Positions 31,981 to 41,528 of a stretch of DNA of 64,000 bases are shown here, piece by piece; the stretch's first letter is position 1, and every line of letters starts with the position of its first letter. Below the pieces are notes generated by a model. It saw only the letters and a program-made list of their open reading frames with translations. It had not been told where the DNA came from and did not search any database. The stretch lies in contig NZ_CP119794.1 of NCBI RefSeq assembly GCF_029338315.1, positions 496,001 through 560,000 of the forward strand, in the 5' to 3' direction. A program made the translations under genes and the position numbers. This DNA is from Haloarcula regularis. Lineage in GTDB: Archaea; Halobacteriota; Halobacteria; Halobacteriales; Haloarculaceae.

Positions 31981-33336
31981 CTACCTCGCGTCGTCGACAG
32001 CGGTCTGCACCAGCGATTCCACCTGGTCGACAAGGTCGTCGACGGATTCGCTCTCCGCGTAGACGCGGACGTACGGTTCCGTGCCGCTCGGGCGGACGAG
32101 CACCCAGGCCCCGTCGTCGAACGAGAGGCGGACACCGTGGTCGGTCGACACCACCCCGTCGGGGAAGGTCGCGGGAAGGGACTCGCCGAGCGTCTCCATC
32201 GCGTCGACCTTGGCCGCCGCCGGACACGGGACGCTCAGCTTCCGGTAGGGCCGTTCGTCCACGACGGCACGGCGCTCCGAGAGCGGTGTCGCCGCGAAGA
32301 GTCGTGCGAGGACAGCCGCGCTGGCGACGGCGTCTATCCAGCCACCGAACGCCGGGTGGACGTGCTTCCACGGTTCGGCGGCGAAGACCACGTCAGTGTC
32401 CCGGCCGGCGTCGGCGCGAACGGCGGCGATACCCTCGTGGAGGGCGCCCAGGCGGACGCGTTCGACGCGGCCGCCGGCCGCCTCGACGCGCTGGTCGATA
32501 CGGCCCGAGGCGTTGGGCGTGGTGACGACGACCGGATCGTCTGCACTCGAGCGGGCGGTGTACTCCTCGGCCAGCATCGCGACGATGGTGTCCTCGTGGA
32601 CGACCTCGCCCTCGGCGTCGAGGATCACGAGTCTGTCGCCGTCGCCGTCGTGACCGATGCCCAGGTCGACGTCGGTATCTCGCACGAACGACCGGAGGGC
32701 CGCGAGGGACTCGGCCGTCGGTTTGCTCTCGCGGGCCGGAAAGTGCCCGTCGACGTTCGCCTCCGTCGCCACGACGTTCGCGCCCAGTTCCCGGAGGACC
32801 TGGGGCGTGGCGACGCCGGCCACGCCGTTGCCACAGTCGACGGCGACGGTCAGTGCCGACGGGTCGGTCCCCAGCGTGCGGGCGTACTCGGCCACCGCCG
32901 CCCGGTAGGCCGGCAGGACGGCCTCGTTGTCAGAGGCGCCCCACTGGTCCCACGATGCTGTGGCCGCGTCGGCGGCGACGCGGTCCTCGATGCGTCGCTC
33001 GGCGTCGCTGTGGTACTCGACGCCGTCGACGAACAGTTTGAGGCCGTTGTCCGTCGGGGGGTTGTGACTCGCGGTCACCATGACGCCGCGCCGGCCCTGC
33101 GAGGCGTAGGCGAGCGCCGGCGTCGGCACGCGTCCGAGTTCGACCACCCGTGCGCCGGCGCTCTCGAGACCGGCGGCTACCGCGTCGGCGAGCGCGGGGG
33201 AGGTGACGCGACCGTCGTACCCCACCACGAACGTCTTGCCGTCCCGGCCAGCGGCCCGCCCAACCGCCAGTGCCCGTTCTGGCGTGACGTCGGCGTCCAC
33301 GGGGCCTCTGATGCCGGCCGTCCCGAACAGCTCCAT
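31981..33336 (-). CDS. Phosphoglucomutase / phosphomannomutase family enzyme
   Basis: A 451-residue alpha-D-phosphohexomutase. Catalytic phospho-Ser lies in MVTASHNPPTDNG (about 90-100), the magnesium loop is GHDGDGDRLVI, the sugar-binding loop FAAEPWKHVHPAF and the phosphate-binding loop VRPSGTEPYVRVYAE. All four domains seem complete. Family members act on glucose, mannose, glucosamine or pentose phosphates; next to the cdd-udp pair, a phosphopentomutase activity toward ribose 1-phosphate is possible but unproven. The sugar loop reads GEPW-like (AEPW), which does not settle specificity. Confidence 0.9.
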   Translation of the reverse strand: MELFGTAGIRGPVDADVTPERALAVGRAAGRDGKTFVVGYDGRVTSPALADAVAAGLESAGARVVELGRVPTPALAYASQGRRGVMVTASHNPPTDNGLKLFVDGVEYHSDAERRIEDRVAADAATASWDQWGASDNEAVLPAYRAAVAEYARTLGTDPSALTVAVDCGNGVAGVATPQVLRELGANVVATEANVDGHFPARESKPTAESLAALRSFVRDTDVDLGIGHDGDGDRLVILDAEGEVVHEDTIVAMLAEEYTARSSADDPVVVTTPNASGRIDQRVEAAGGRVERVRLGALHEGIAAVRADAGRDTDVVFAAEPWKHVHPAFGGWIDAVASAAVLARLFAATPLSERRAVVDERPYRKLSVPCPAAAKVDAMETLGESLPATFPDGVVSTDHGVRLSFDDGAWVLVRPSGTEPYVRVYAESESVDDLVDQVESLVQTAVDDAR

Positions 33337-33382
33337 ACGGTGCGTTCCGTGAGGGCGGTTTAATTCCCCCGTTCTCCCGAGT

Positions 33383-34093
33383 TCAGGACTCGGCGGTCCG
33401 GTTCGCGACCCACCGGTCGTACTCGCTTCGATTCAGCACGACCACCGTCCCGTCCATCCGACTGTGGCCGGACCCGCACAGTTCCGCACAGTGGAGACGG
33501 TACGACCCTGTCTCCGTCGCATGGGTCCGGGCAATCATCTCCTGGCCGGGGAAGACGTCCTGCTTGATGCCCAGTTGTGGGACGTAGAAGGAGTGTATCA
33601 CGTCTACCGTGCGCAGCCGGAACCTGACGTCCCTGTCGACGGGAATCACGAGTCGCGACTGGGTTGTGACCTCCGAGTCCGGGTAGTGGAACTCCCAGCC
33701 CCACTGGTAGGCGAGCACTTCGACCTCCATGTCGGCGGCCCCGTCTCCGTCGGCGGGTGTCGCCGCGGCGGGACTGATATAGGGCGTCGCGAGCACGAAG
33801 AACGCCGAGATGCCCACGAACACGAGGATGGCTCCCGTCGCGGCCGTCCAGGTCACCTCCAGCGCCGGGTCGTCGACGGTCGGACGAGGGGCGTCGTTGT
33901 TCCGGAAGCGGTAGATGGCGTAGACGAGGGTGAGCTCGACGAACAGCGTCAGCGGCAGGGCGACGTAGAGCAGCTGCTCGTTGAGCTCGTCGATGGCCGC
34001 CCGGTTGAGTGACTGGGCGGCCGCTGGCGAAGCGAGCGCGCCCAGCGCGGCCACGGCCAGCAGCGACCAGGACAGGACCCGACTGAGACGCAT
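33383..34093 (-). CDS. coxB: Cytochrome c oxidase subunit II
   Basis: A 236-residue subunit with an N-terminal signal-like segment (LSWSLLAVAALGALASPAAA), two membrane helices (about 42-63 and 85-105) and a cupredoxin domain. The binuclear copper site CuA is complete: VIHSFYVPQLGIKQDVFPG, then HCAELCGSGHSRMDG (His, two Cys, Glu, His, Met). It accepts electrons from a copper protein or cytochrome and passes them to subunit I. Divergent from coxA. A TATA-like box at 34120-34127 fits a leaderless start at 34093; a GTG at 34099 is an alternative. Confidence 0.95.
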   Translation of the reverse strand: MRLSRVLSWSLLAVAALGALASPAAAQSLNRAAIDELNEQLLYVALPLTLFVELTLVYAIYRFRNNDAPRPTVDDPALEVTWTAATGAILVFVGISAFFVLATPYISPAAATPADGDGAADMEVEVLAYQWGWEFHYPDSEVTTQSRLVIPVDRDVRFRLRTVDVIHSFYVPQLGIKQDVFPGQEMIARTHATETGSYRLHCAELCGSGHSRMDGTVVVLNRSEYDRWVANRTAES

Positions 34094-34119
34094 TAGCACA
34101 CGATTGTAGTGGGACTGTC

Positions 34120-34127
34120 ATATAACT
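34120..34127 (-). promoter_or_regulatory. TATA-like box of coxB
   Basis: Forward ATATAAC (reverse GTTATAT) centred about 30 bases before the coxB ATG. The divergent coxA has its own candidate element, TTTTATTA at 34150-34157. Confidence 0.6.
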
Positions 34128-34226
34128 TCGCCAGGCCGCCGTCGCGTAGTTTTATTATCGAGCCACTGGCAACGTCGGTAGATGTGTCTCTCGGCTGAAA
34201 TTCGTACCGTGCTCACGGGGCACACG

Positions 34227-34231
34227 GGAGG
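34227..34231 (+). promoter_or_regulatory. Shine-Dalgarno sequence deciding the coxA GTG start
   Basis: GGAGG ends six bases before GTG at 34238. With the probable TATA element at 34150-34157 it indicates a leadered mRNA, unlike most genes here, and supports the non-ATG start. Confidence 0.6.
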
Positions 34232-34237
34232 CCGCCG

Positions 34238-36522
34238 GTGAACCGCGCCGTCGTCGAGGGGACCGCGCTCGGCCTCCTCGCGCTCGCCGTGCTGGCGCTG
34301 TGGATCCGCTCGCGCTGGCACGCGCGCCTCGAGAGCGACGGCGGCGCGATCACCCGCGAGGGGCTCCAGTACGAGGTCGACCGCGTGGGGTCCGAGCTGT
34401 ACCGGTGGCTGACGACGACGAACCACCGTGACATCGGACTGCTGTACATCGCTTTCGGTACCATTGCTGGCCTGTGGGGCGGCGTCGACGCGATGATGCT
34501 CCGGACGGAACTGCTGACACCGCCCGCGGACATCTGGACGCCCGAGACCTACAACGCGCTCTTTACCACCCACGGGCTGACGATGCTGATCTTCTTCGTC
34601 CTCCCCGTGTTCTACGGCATCGGGAACTACGTCCTCCCGCTGCTCGTCGGGGCCGACGACATGGCCTTCCCGCGGGTCAACGCCGTCGGGTTCTGGATGC
34701 TCCCGCCGGCGCTGCTGATGGCCCGGATGGGGCTGCTGGTCCAGGTCGGCGGACAGGTCCTCTCCCTCTTTCCCGCCCGAGGCCATCGAGTTCTTCCTGA
34801 CCGTCCGCGAGGTGAGCGTCGGGTGGACCCTCTATGCCCCGCTGTCGGTCCAGCAACCGAACCCACAGATAGACCTGCTCCTGTTGGGCCTGCACCTCTC
34901 GGGCATCGCGACGACGGTCGGGGCTATCAACTTCATCGCGACCATCGTCTACGAGCGCGAGGACGGCGTCACCTGGGCGAACCTGGACATCTTCTCGTGG
35001 AACATGCTCGTCACGAGCGGGCTGGCGCTGTTTGCCTTCCCGTTGCTGGGAAGCGCCCTGGTGATGCTCCTGCTGGACCGCAACCTCGGGACGACGTTCT
35101 TCGCGACGGAGGGGGGGCGGGGCCATCCTCTGGCAACACCTGTTCTGGTTCTGGGGCCACCCCGAGGTGTACATCCTCTTCCTCCCGGCAACCGGGCTGT
35201 TGAGTACCATCCTCCCGAAGTTCGTCGGCCGGAAGCTCTTCGGCTACCAGTTCATCGTCTACTCGACGCTCGGCCTCGGCGTCCTCGCGTTCGGCGTCTG
35301 GGCCCACCACATGTTCACGACGAGCGTCGACCCACGGCTGAAGGCCTCGTTCATGGCGGTCTCTATCGCCATCGCCGTCCCGAGCGCCATCAAGGTGTTC
35401 AACTGGATCACGACGATGTGGGACGGCGACGTCCGGCTGACCGCGCCGTTCATCCTCTGTGCGGGGGGCATCTCGACGTTCATCGTCGGTGGCGTCACGG
35501 GCGTCTTCCTCGCGGTCATCCCCGTCGACGTCCTCTACCACGGGACCTACTACGTTGTCGGGCACTTCCACCTCATCGTCGTCGGTATCATCCCGTTCCT
35601 GATGATCGCCGCGAGCTACTACTGGTACCCGCTCATCACCGGCCGGTGGTACGACACGCGCCTGGCGCGGTTCCAGGCCGTGCTCCTCATCTTTGGCTCT
35701 TTCGTCACGTTCGTCACGCTGACGGTCATCGGGGGTCTCGGGTTCCCGCGCCGGCAGGCCGTCTACCCGCCCGAACTCCAGTTCGGCCAGCAGATAGCCA
35801 CCATCGGCGCCTACGTCATCGGGTTGAGCGCCCTGCTGTGGCTCTACAACATGCTGGTGTCGTACTGGCAGGGCGACGTCGTGAAGACGACCGACCCCTG
35901 GAACCTGAAGGCGACGAACCAGTTCACCCGCGAGTGGCGGTGGTTCGAGCGGCGACTGGTCGAGACGTACGACATCGAACCCACCGAACCGACGAGCACG
36001 CGGCGTTCGTACGCGCCCGAGGGCGAGCCGAAGGGGTTCACCGAGGGCAGCGTGGGCAACGTCGCACAGACGGTCACCCGAAATGCGGGGCTCGCGGCCA
36101 TCGGGGGCTTCGTCGGCACCGTCCTCATGGCCGGGGGGCTGGGCACCGCCTGGCTCGTCGGCGTGCTCGACCCGGCGTCGTTCGGCGAGATCGCCGAGAT
36201 CGTCGGCCTGCCCGCCCGGCCGCTGTTCGGCGCTGTCCTGTTTCTCGTCGGGGGCACCGTCACGTGGCCGCTGCTGTTCCTGGCGTTCTCCGAGTACCTG
36301 CCGGGCCGCCTGCTGTTCGAGACGGGCCTCGTGTTCGCGACGGTCATCTCGACGGGCTTTGCAGTCGCGTTCTACACGGGCCAGCGGGGCCTGGCGCTGG
36401 TGGGCTACCTGGGGTTCGTCCTCGTGGCCCACTGGGCCTACGGCCTCGGCCTCAGCGTGACCTACCAGTACCTCGAGTCCCGGCGCCGGGCACGCTTCTG
36501 GGGTGTCGAGTCGGATGACTGA
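34238..36522 (+). CDS. coxA: Cytochrome c oxidase subunit I with extra C-terminal membrane domain (two frameshifts)
   Basis: About 760 residues after removing one extra C near 34771-34774 and one extra G in the seven-G run at 35111-35117. Core motifs: TTNHRDIGLLYIAFG, haem His in FTTHGLTMLIFF, D-channel GNYVLPLLVGADDMAFPR, FWFWGHPEVYILFLP (CuB His and cross-linked Tyr), VWAHHMFTT (two CuB His), and GHFHLIVVG (haem a3 and a ligands). After the canonical 12 helices (to about residue 590) there is a soluble linker and four further helices (AGLAAIGGFVGTVLMAGGL to the end). Oxidises donor and reduces O2 while pumping protons. Confidence 0.93.
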
Positions 36523-37033
36523 CGGCGACGGGGAGCGCGAGTCGGTGGTGTTCACCTACGTCGCGCCCTTCGCCGGCGTTTTGCTGGTGGCTATCGGCAT
36601 CGGCGCCGCAGTGCCGGGCGGGTACGCCATCCTGGAGGGCCCGGTGCTGAACTGTGGCGAACCGACCATCGCCGTGGAAGGGCCAGACGCGACTACCGAA
36701 CGGTTCGGCGAGGAGGGACCGAACCTCCGACAGTTCCAGTTCGAGGACCTCTCGCCCGCCGAGCAAGCGGCCTTCCGGGAGGCGCTCACTGCGCCGAGGA
36801 ACGAGGCCCACGTATCGGGCGAGTTCCCGAACGCGGCGGCGTTCAGGAACGGGTCGCTCGTCGCGTACGAGGGCGAGCGACACTACGTCACCACCGTCTC
36901 GGAGAATCCCTGTTTCCGGGCCGCGCCGCTTCAGTTCCCGCTCGGCGTGTTCGCCATCGGGCTCGGAGTCGTGATGATCCTCACGCCACCCATCTACCAG
37001 CGACTCGTGGCGCTGGACCGACGCGCCCGGTAA
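36515..37033 (+). CDS. Oxidase-associated haloarchaeal membrane protein, unknown function
   Basis: A 172-residue protein with helices at about 14-37 and 145-163 and a loop of about 105 residues between them, predicted to face outside. It contains two Cys (NCGEP and NPCFRA) that could form a disulphide, and LEGPVLNCGEPTI..GPDATTERF. It overlaps the end of coxA by eight bases, so it is translated together with subunit I, suggesting an assembly or accessory role in the oxidase. I do not recognise a named family; start chosen at ATG 36515, after an upstream GTG-like extension. Confidence 0.7.
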   Translation: MTDGDGERESVVFTYVAPFAGVLLVAIGIGAAVPGGYAILEGPVLNCGEPTIAVEGPDATTERFGEEGPNLRQFQFEDLSPAEQAAFREALTAPRNEAHVSGEFPNAAAFRNGSLVAYEGERHYVTTVSENPCFRAAPLQFPLGVFAIGLGVVMILTPPIYQRLVALDRRAR

Positions 37034-37041
37034 CCCGCCGG

Positions 37042-37848
37042 TCAGACGCTCGCGCCGACGTAGAGGACTACGACCAGGAACACCCACACGGCGTCGACGA
37101 AGTGCCAGTACAGCGCCGTCGTCCGGATGGCGGTGTCACGCTCCGGAGAGTAGTGGCCGCGGAGCGCGCGAGCGAACGCGATGCCCAGCAGGACCACCCC
37201 GAGGCTGACGTGCAGGCCGTGGAGCCCGGTCAGCCCGTAGAATGCGCTCGCGAAGACGCCGCTGGAGAGGGTAAAGCCTTCGCCGACGACGAACTCGACG
37301 TACTCGATGACCTGTCCGGCGACGAAGACCACGCCCAGGGCCACCGTCAGCCCCAGCAGGGCGATGAAGCGCCGCCGGTCGCCGCCCTCGAGCGCGTGAT
37401 GTCCGTAGTGCAGCGTGATGCTGCTGGCCAGCAGCAGGGCGGTGTTGACGAGCACCAGCGAGCTCAGGAGCGGCGGGAGGTGCGCCGGCGGCCACTGGCC
37501 GGCGCGGACGAACGCGTAGTACACGAACCCCGCGGCGAAGGTGGCCACGTCGGAGACCAGGAACAGGACCATCGTCGTGTCGTAGAGCGACCCCGACGCG
37601 CCGCGAGCGGCGCGATAGTCGCGAACGAACGCTTCGTTGGCCCAGCCCGCGAGCCCCGCGACCAGCCCAACCGCCCCCAGGCCGCCCAGCGCGACCGGTA
37701 TCACGGCGGGGACGAGGTCGAGGCCGACGAAGGCGAGCCCGACCCCCAGGTACAGCGCGCCGGCACCGAACGCGGCCACGAGGGGCCAGCGACTCGCGTG
37801 CTCGTGGTCGCTCCCGCTCGCGTGCACTCCGGCAGTCGAACCGGCCAT
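37042..37848 (-). CDS. coxC: Cytochrome c oxidase subunit III
   Basis: About 268 residues with seven predicted helices, including LVSDVATFAAGFVYYAFVRA, SSLVLVNTALLLASSITLHYG, and the typical end GLHGLHVSLGVVLLGIAFA, YWHFVDAVWVFLVVVLYVG. The WHFVDxVW signature and the HGLHV motif are hallmarks of CoxC. It supports proton uptake stability of subunit I. Convergent with the coxA unit (eight bases between stops), so the oxidase genes use three transcription units. A GTG three codons earlier (37857) could be the start. Confidence 0.94.
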   Translation of the reverse strand: MAGSTAGVHASGSDHEHASRWPLVAAFGAGALYLGVGLAFVGLDLVPAVIPVALGGLGAVGLVAGLAGWANEAFVRDYRAARGASGSLYDTTMVLFLVSDVATFAAGFVYYAFVRAGQWPPAHLPPLLSSLVLVNTALLLASSITLHYGHHALEGGDRRRFIALLGLTVALGVVFVAGQVIEYVEFVVGEGFTLSSGVFASAFYGLTGLHGLHVSLGVVLLGIAFARALRGHYSPERDTAIRTTALYWHFVDAVWVFLVVVLYVGASV

Positions 37849-37887
37849 ACCGGCCACAATGGACGCCGTCGGTATAAACGCCTCCCA

Positions 37888-38601
37888 CTACAGTGACAGG
37901 AACGAGACCGACAGCAGGACGAGGTTGTACGTGGCGTGGACCGCGATGGGGACCGCAAGGTTGCCGGTCCGTTCGTAGGCGACGCCGAAGACGGCGCCGA
38001 CGGCCGTCAGGAGTGCGATGGTGGCCAGAATCGGCGGCAGCGCCCCGGTGAAGTTCGTCAGATGGACCGACCCGAAGAGGACGCTTGCCCCGGCGATAGC
38101 CGGCTTCGGACCGTACCGCTGGCGGAGACGTCCCTGGATGGCGCCGCGGAAGAGCAGTTCCTCGGCCGGGGCGACCAGTACTATCGACAGGAGCGCCAGC
38201 GCGAGCAGGATGGTCGGGTCGCGCTCGGCGGCCGTCTGGATCACGGACTCGGGGACGAGCCCCGCGGCCGAGAGCAGCGCCGAGGCGCCGACGGCGACGA
38301 CGAGGGCGACGAGCGTCCACCCGACCACCTCGCCGACCTCCCGGCGAGAGGGACGAGCGACCCGGACAGAGAGGGTCCGGCGCCTGACGAACGCGTACGC
38401 AACGAGCAGGAGGCCGACCTGGCCGGCAGCCGTCGCACCGACGAGGACCGGCGTCGTCCCGAGGTCGAACCCGAGCGCGAGGACGGGCACGACGAAGGCG
38501 ACGCCGGCAACCAGCGAGATGAGGATGGCGACGGCCGTGAGGCCCACGACCTCGGGGACCGTCCAGCGGAGCGCGCTCGCGTCGGGGTCGGGTGACGACA
38601 T
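37888..38601 (-). CDS. CPBP family intramembrane metalloprotease
   Basis: A 237-residue protein with eight hydrophobic segments. The CPBP (Abi/CAAX protease-like) motifs are all there: APAEELLFRGAIQGRLRQ (EExxxR), LFGSVHLTN (FxxxH) and AVHATYNLVLL (HxxxN/B). Such proteases cut membrane substrates or process prenylated-like peptides; in haloarchaea their targets are unknown. Separated by 39 bases from the coxC start on the same strand, and by 72 bases from thrC. Acts inside the membrane. Confidence 0.88.
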   Translation of the reverse strand: MSSPDPDASALRWTVPEVVGLTAVAILISLVAGVAFVVPVLALGFDLGTTPVLVGATAAGQVGLLLVAYAFVRRRTLSVRVARPSRREVGEVVGWTLVALVVAVGASALLSAAGLVPESVIQTAAERDPTILLALALLSIVLVAPAEELLFRGAIQGRLRQRYGPKPAIAGASVLFGSVHLTNFTGALPPILATIALLTAVGAVFGVAYERTGNLAVPIAVHATYNLVLLSVSFLSL

Positions 38602-38673
38602 CCACCTGACACTGGGGGACGACGGCGAAAAGTATGGGTTGGTTATCGGGTGTCGAACTTCGCCGACGCCGAC

Positions 38674-39864
38674 TCAGGAGAGAACTGACTCGAGCGCCCC
38701 GTCAAGCGCGTCGACGTGGACGGTCCGGGCGGTCGGGTCGACCGGGTCGACGTCGCGTTCGGCGAAGCCGGTTCCCGTGGCCACCAGCACGACGTCGTCG
38801 GTCGGGTCGAACGCCCCCGACGCCGCCAGGTCGCGGGCGCCGGCAAGCGCCGTCGCGCACGCCGACTCGACGAACAGGCCGGTTTGTTCGACGAGCGTCC
38901 GCCGGGCCGCCAGGATGGCGTCGTCGGCGACTGCGAGGACGGCACCGCCGGTGTCGCGGGCAGCCGCGAGCACCCGGGTCCCGCTGGGTGGGTCGGCGTT
39001 CGCGATGGAGTAGGCCACCGTCTCGCCGCCGTCGACGGGCGCGACGGCGTCGGCGTCCCGGGCCCACGCCTCGGCGATGGGTGCACACGCCGACGCCTGC
39101 ACGAAGTACAGCGCGGGCGGGTCCGCGAGCAGGCCAGCGGTCTCCAGTTCCCGGACCGCCTTCCAGAGGCCGCTGGCGTGGCCGCCGCTGGAGACGGGGA
39201 CCACGACGGCGTCCGGCCCGTCGGGCGCGAACGCCTCCAGAATCTCCAGGCCCGTCGTCTGCTGCCCGGCGACACGGAGCGGCGTGTCGGAGTTGACGAA
39301 CCGGACGCCGTGGTCGCGCCCGACCCGCAGCGAGGCCTCGTAGAGGCGGTCGTAGCCGCCCTCGACGCGGAGGACGATCGGGTCGTAGCGCGCGATGAGA
39401 CCGAGCCGTTCGGTCGGGATATCCGCCGGGACGAGCACCACGCAATCCAGGCCGGCGCTCGCGGCGTGGGCAGCCATCGACCGGGCCATGTTCCCGTGCG
39501 AGACCGTACCGACGGCCGCGGCCCCTGCCGCCTCGGCGACAGTCACGCCCACGGCGCTGCCGCGGTCCTTGAACGTCCCCGTCGGGTTCGCGCCCTCGTA
39601 CTTGACGTGGACGCGGGCGCCGACATCGTCGTCCAAGCGGTCGGCCCTGACCAGCGGCGTCCCGCCGGCGGCCGCGGCCAATCCCTGGGGGTCGACCGGC
39701 GGCAACAGGTCGCGGTACCGCCACAGCGAACGCTCGGCGGTCTCTGGCCACTCGAAGCCGGCCGCGTCGGTCCGGAGCCAGTGAGGCTCGCCGCAGGCAC
39801 AGCGGGTCCCGTCGGCGAGCCGGCCGTCCGAACCGCAGGCATAACAGGTCACGTCGAGATCCAT
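38674..39864 (-). CDS. thrC: Threonine synthase
   Basis: A 396-residue PLP enzyme converting O-phosphohomoserine to threonine. The N-terminus has a zinc-ribbon-like four-Cys stretch (CYACGSDG and CACGEPHW), common in archaeal threonine synthases. The PLP-binding Lys is in NPTGTFKDRGSAVGVTVA; phosphate binding VPVSSGGHASGLWKAV. An authentic threonine synthase is more likely than cysteate synthase given the zinc ribbon and length. It stands as a single gene between the CPBP protease and malQ, all on the minus strand. Confidence 0.92.
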   Translation of the reverse strand: MDLDVTCYACGSDGRLADGTRCACGEPHWLRTDAAGFEWPETAERSLWRYRDLLPPVDPQGLAAAAGGTPLVRADRLDDDVGARVHVKYEGANPTGTFKDRGSAVGVTVAEAAGAAAVGTVSHGNMARSMAAHAASAGLDCVVLVPADIPTERLGLIARYDPIVLRVEGGYDRLYEASLRVGRDHGVRFVNSDTPLRVAGQQTTGLEILEAFAPDGPDAVVVPVSSGGHASGLWKAVRELETAGLLADPPALYFVQASACAPIAEAWARDADAVAPVDGGETVAYSIANADPPSGTRVLAAARDTGGAVLAVADDAILAARRTLVEQTGLFVESACATALAGARDLAASGAFDPTDDVVLVATGTGFAERDVDPVDPTARTVHVDALDGALESVLS

Positions 39865-39903
39865 ACGCCGCGTTCGAGCGGCCCGGAGAAAGCCCTTGCC
39901 GGA

Positions 39904-41393
39904 CTACCGGATGGTCCGGTCGGTCACCTGGCGCAGGCGCTCGGCCACGTCCGCGTCGAATCCGTCCTCGGTGACGCGCCACTGCCAGTTGCCGGTGGCG
40001 CTGCCCGGAAGGTTGAACCGGGCGTCGCTGCCAAGTCCCAGCAGGTCCTGCATCGTCGTCATCGCGACGACGGCGTTGGAGTTCCAGACCGCCTCGACGA
40101 TGTCCCAGTTGATCTCGCTCCCGTCGGTCCCCAGGTTGTAGTGCAGGCAGTCGCGCTGGCGGTCGTCGAGCTGGCGGTAGTAACCGACGATGGTGTCGGT
40201 GTCGTGGGTCGAGGTGTAGCCGACGGCGTTCTCCGGGAAGTGCATCGGCTGGTACATGTGCCCCTCCTGGCACCAGTCGGCGTACTGCGGGACGCGCATG
40301 CCGGGGAACTCGAAGCGGTCGCGCAAAGACACCATGGTCTCGTCGATGAACCCGAGGTCCTCCGCGAAGAAGGGGAGGTCGCCGAGCTCGGCCTCGACCG
40401 TCTCGAAGAAGTCGGCGCCGGGCCCGTCGCGCCACTCGCCGTCGGCGGGGTCCTCGGAGTCGGCGGGGATGGCCCAGTATTCGTCGAAGCCCTTGAAGTG
40501 GTCGATGCGCGTGATGTCGACCATCTCGAACAGGCGCTCCAGGCGGTCGATCCACCAGTCGTAGTCGTTCTCGGCCAGCGTCTCCCAGTCGTACAGCGGG
40601 TTCCCCCAGCGCTGCCCGCTGTCGTCGGGGTTGGGCGGGACGCCCGCGACCACGGCCGGGTCGTTGTCCTCGGTCAGCTGGAAGGCGTCGGGGGCCGCCC
40701 AGACGTCCGCCGAGTCCAGCGCGACGTAGATGGGCAGGTCGCCGACCAGTTGCACGCCGGCGTCGCTGGCGTACTCGTAGAGGGCCTGCCACTGTTCGTC
40801 GAACACCCACTGGACGAACTCGTGGTAGCCCACCTCGTCGGCGAGCTCGTCGCGGTACTCCTCGAGCGCATCCGGCTGGCGCGTCTTGACTTCGTGGGGC
40901 CAGTCAGTCCAGATCTGGCCGTCGAAGTGGGACTTCAGCGCCATGAACAGCGCGTAGCCGTCGAGCCACCCCGCCTCGCGCTCGCGGAACGCCGCGAACG
41001 CCTCCCGGTCGGTATCGCTCGCGTCCTCGTCGAAGCGCTCGTAGGCGCTGCGGAGGCGGTCGCGCTTGAACTCGGCGACGGTCCCGTAGTTCACCGAGTG
41101 CTCGGAGACGCCCTCGGGCGGGTCGAGCTCGTCGTCGGCCAGGTAGCCACGCTCGCCGAGGTCGCGCAGGTCGACCAGCAGCGGGTTCCCGGCGAACGCC
41201 GAGAACGACTGGTACGGCGAGTTCCCCACTCGGCCGAGGTGGGCCCGAGCGGACAGAACTGCCAGAGCGACTGGTCGGCCCGTTCGAGGAAGTCGACGAA
41301 CCGGCGCGCGCCGGCCCCGAGGTCCCCGATGCCGTGCGGGCTCGGCAGCGACGTGTGGTGGAGAAAGAGTCCACTCTGTCGTTCGAATCGCAT
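39904..41393 (-). CDS. malQ: 4-alpha-glucanotransferase (amylomaltase, GH77; frameshifted)
   Basis: About 496 residues after restoring one base in the C run at 41224-41227 (expected EWGNSPYQSFSAFAGNPLL). It transfers maltosyl/glucan segments between alpha-1,4-glucans. Family motifs: SLPSPHGIGDLGAGARRFVD, WQFCPLGPTSAEWGNSPYQS, GDLPIYVALDSADVWAAPD, the nucleophile Asp in RIDHFKGFDEYWAIP, AEDLGFIDETMVSLRDRFEF and STHDTDTIVGYY. Start MRFERQSGLFLH at 41393. Divergent from the GT4 gene; with it and the GH15 gene, part of an alpha-glucan locus. Confidence 0.92.
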
Positions 41394-41489
41394 GGGAAGG
41401 AGTTCACAGGACTGCCTCTTCAACGGTCCGATACTTTCCGAGGGGGCTGCTGACCGGGGCTGTGGCCCGTTGGACGGCCGCGCCCAAAG

Positions 41490-41497
41490 TTACATAA
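41490..41497 (+). promoter_or_regulatory. TATA-like element of the GT4 glycosyltransferase gene
   Basis: TTACATAA 32-39 bases before the ATG at 41529, in an otherwise GC-rich divergent spacer with malQ. Confidence 0.45.
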
Positions 41498-41528
41498 CCG
41501 CATCGGCCATCCACTCGGGTATCCGAAT

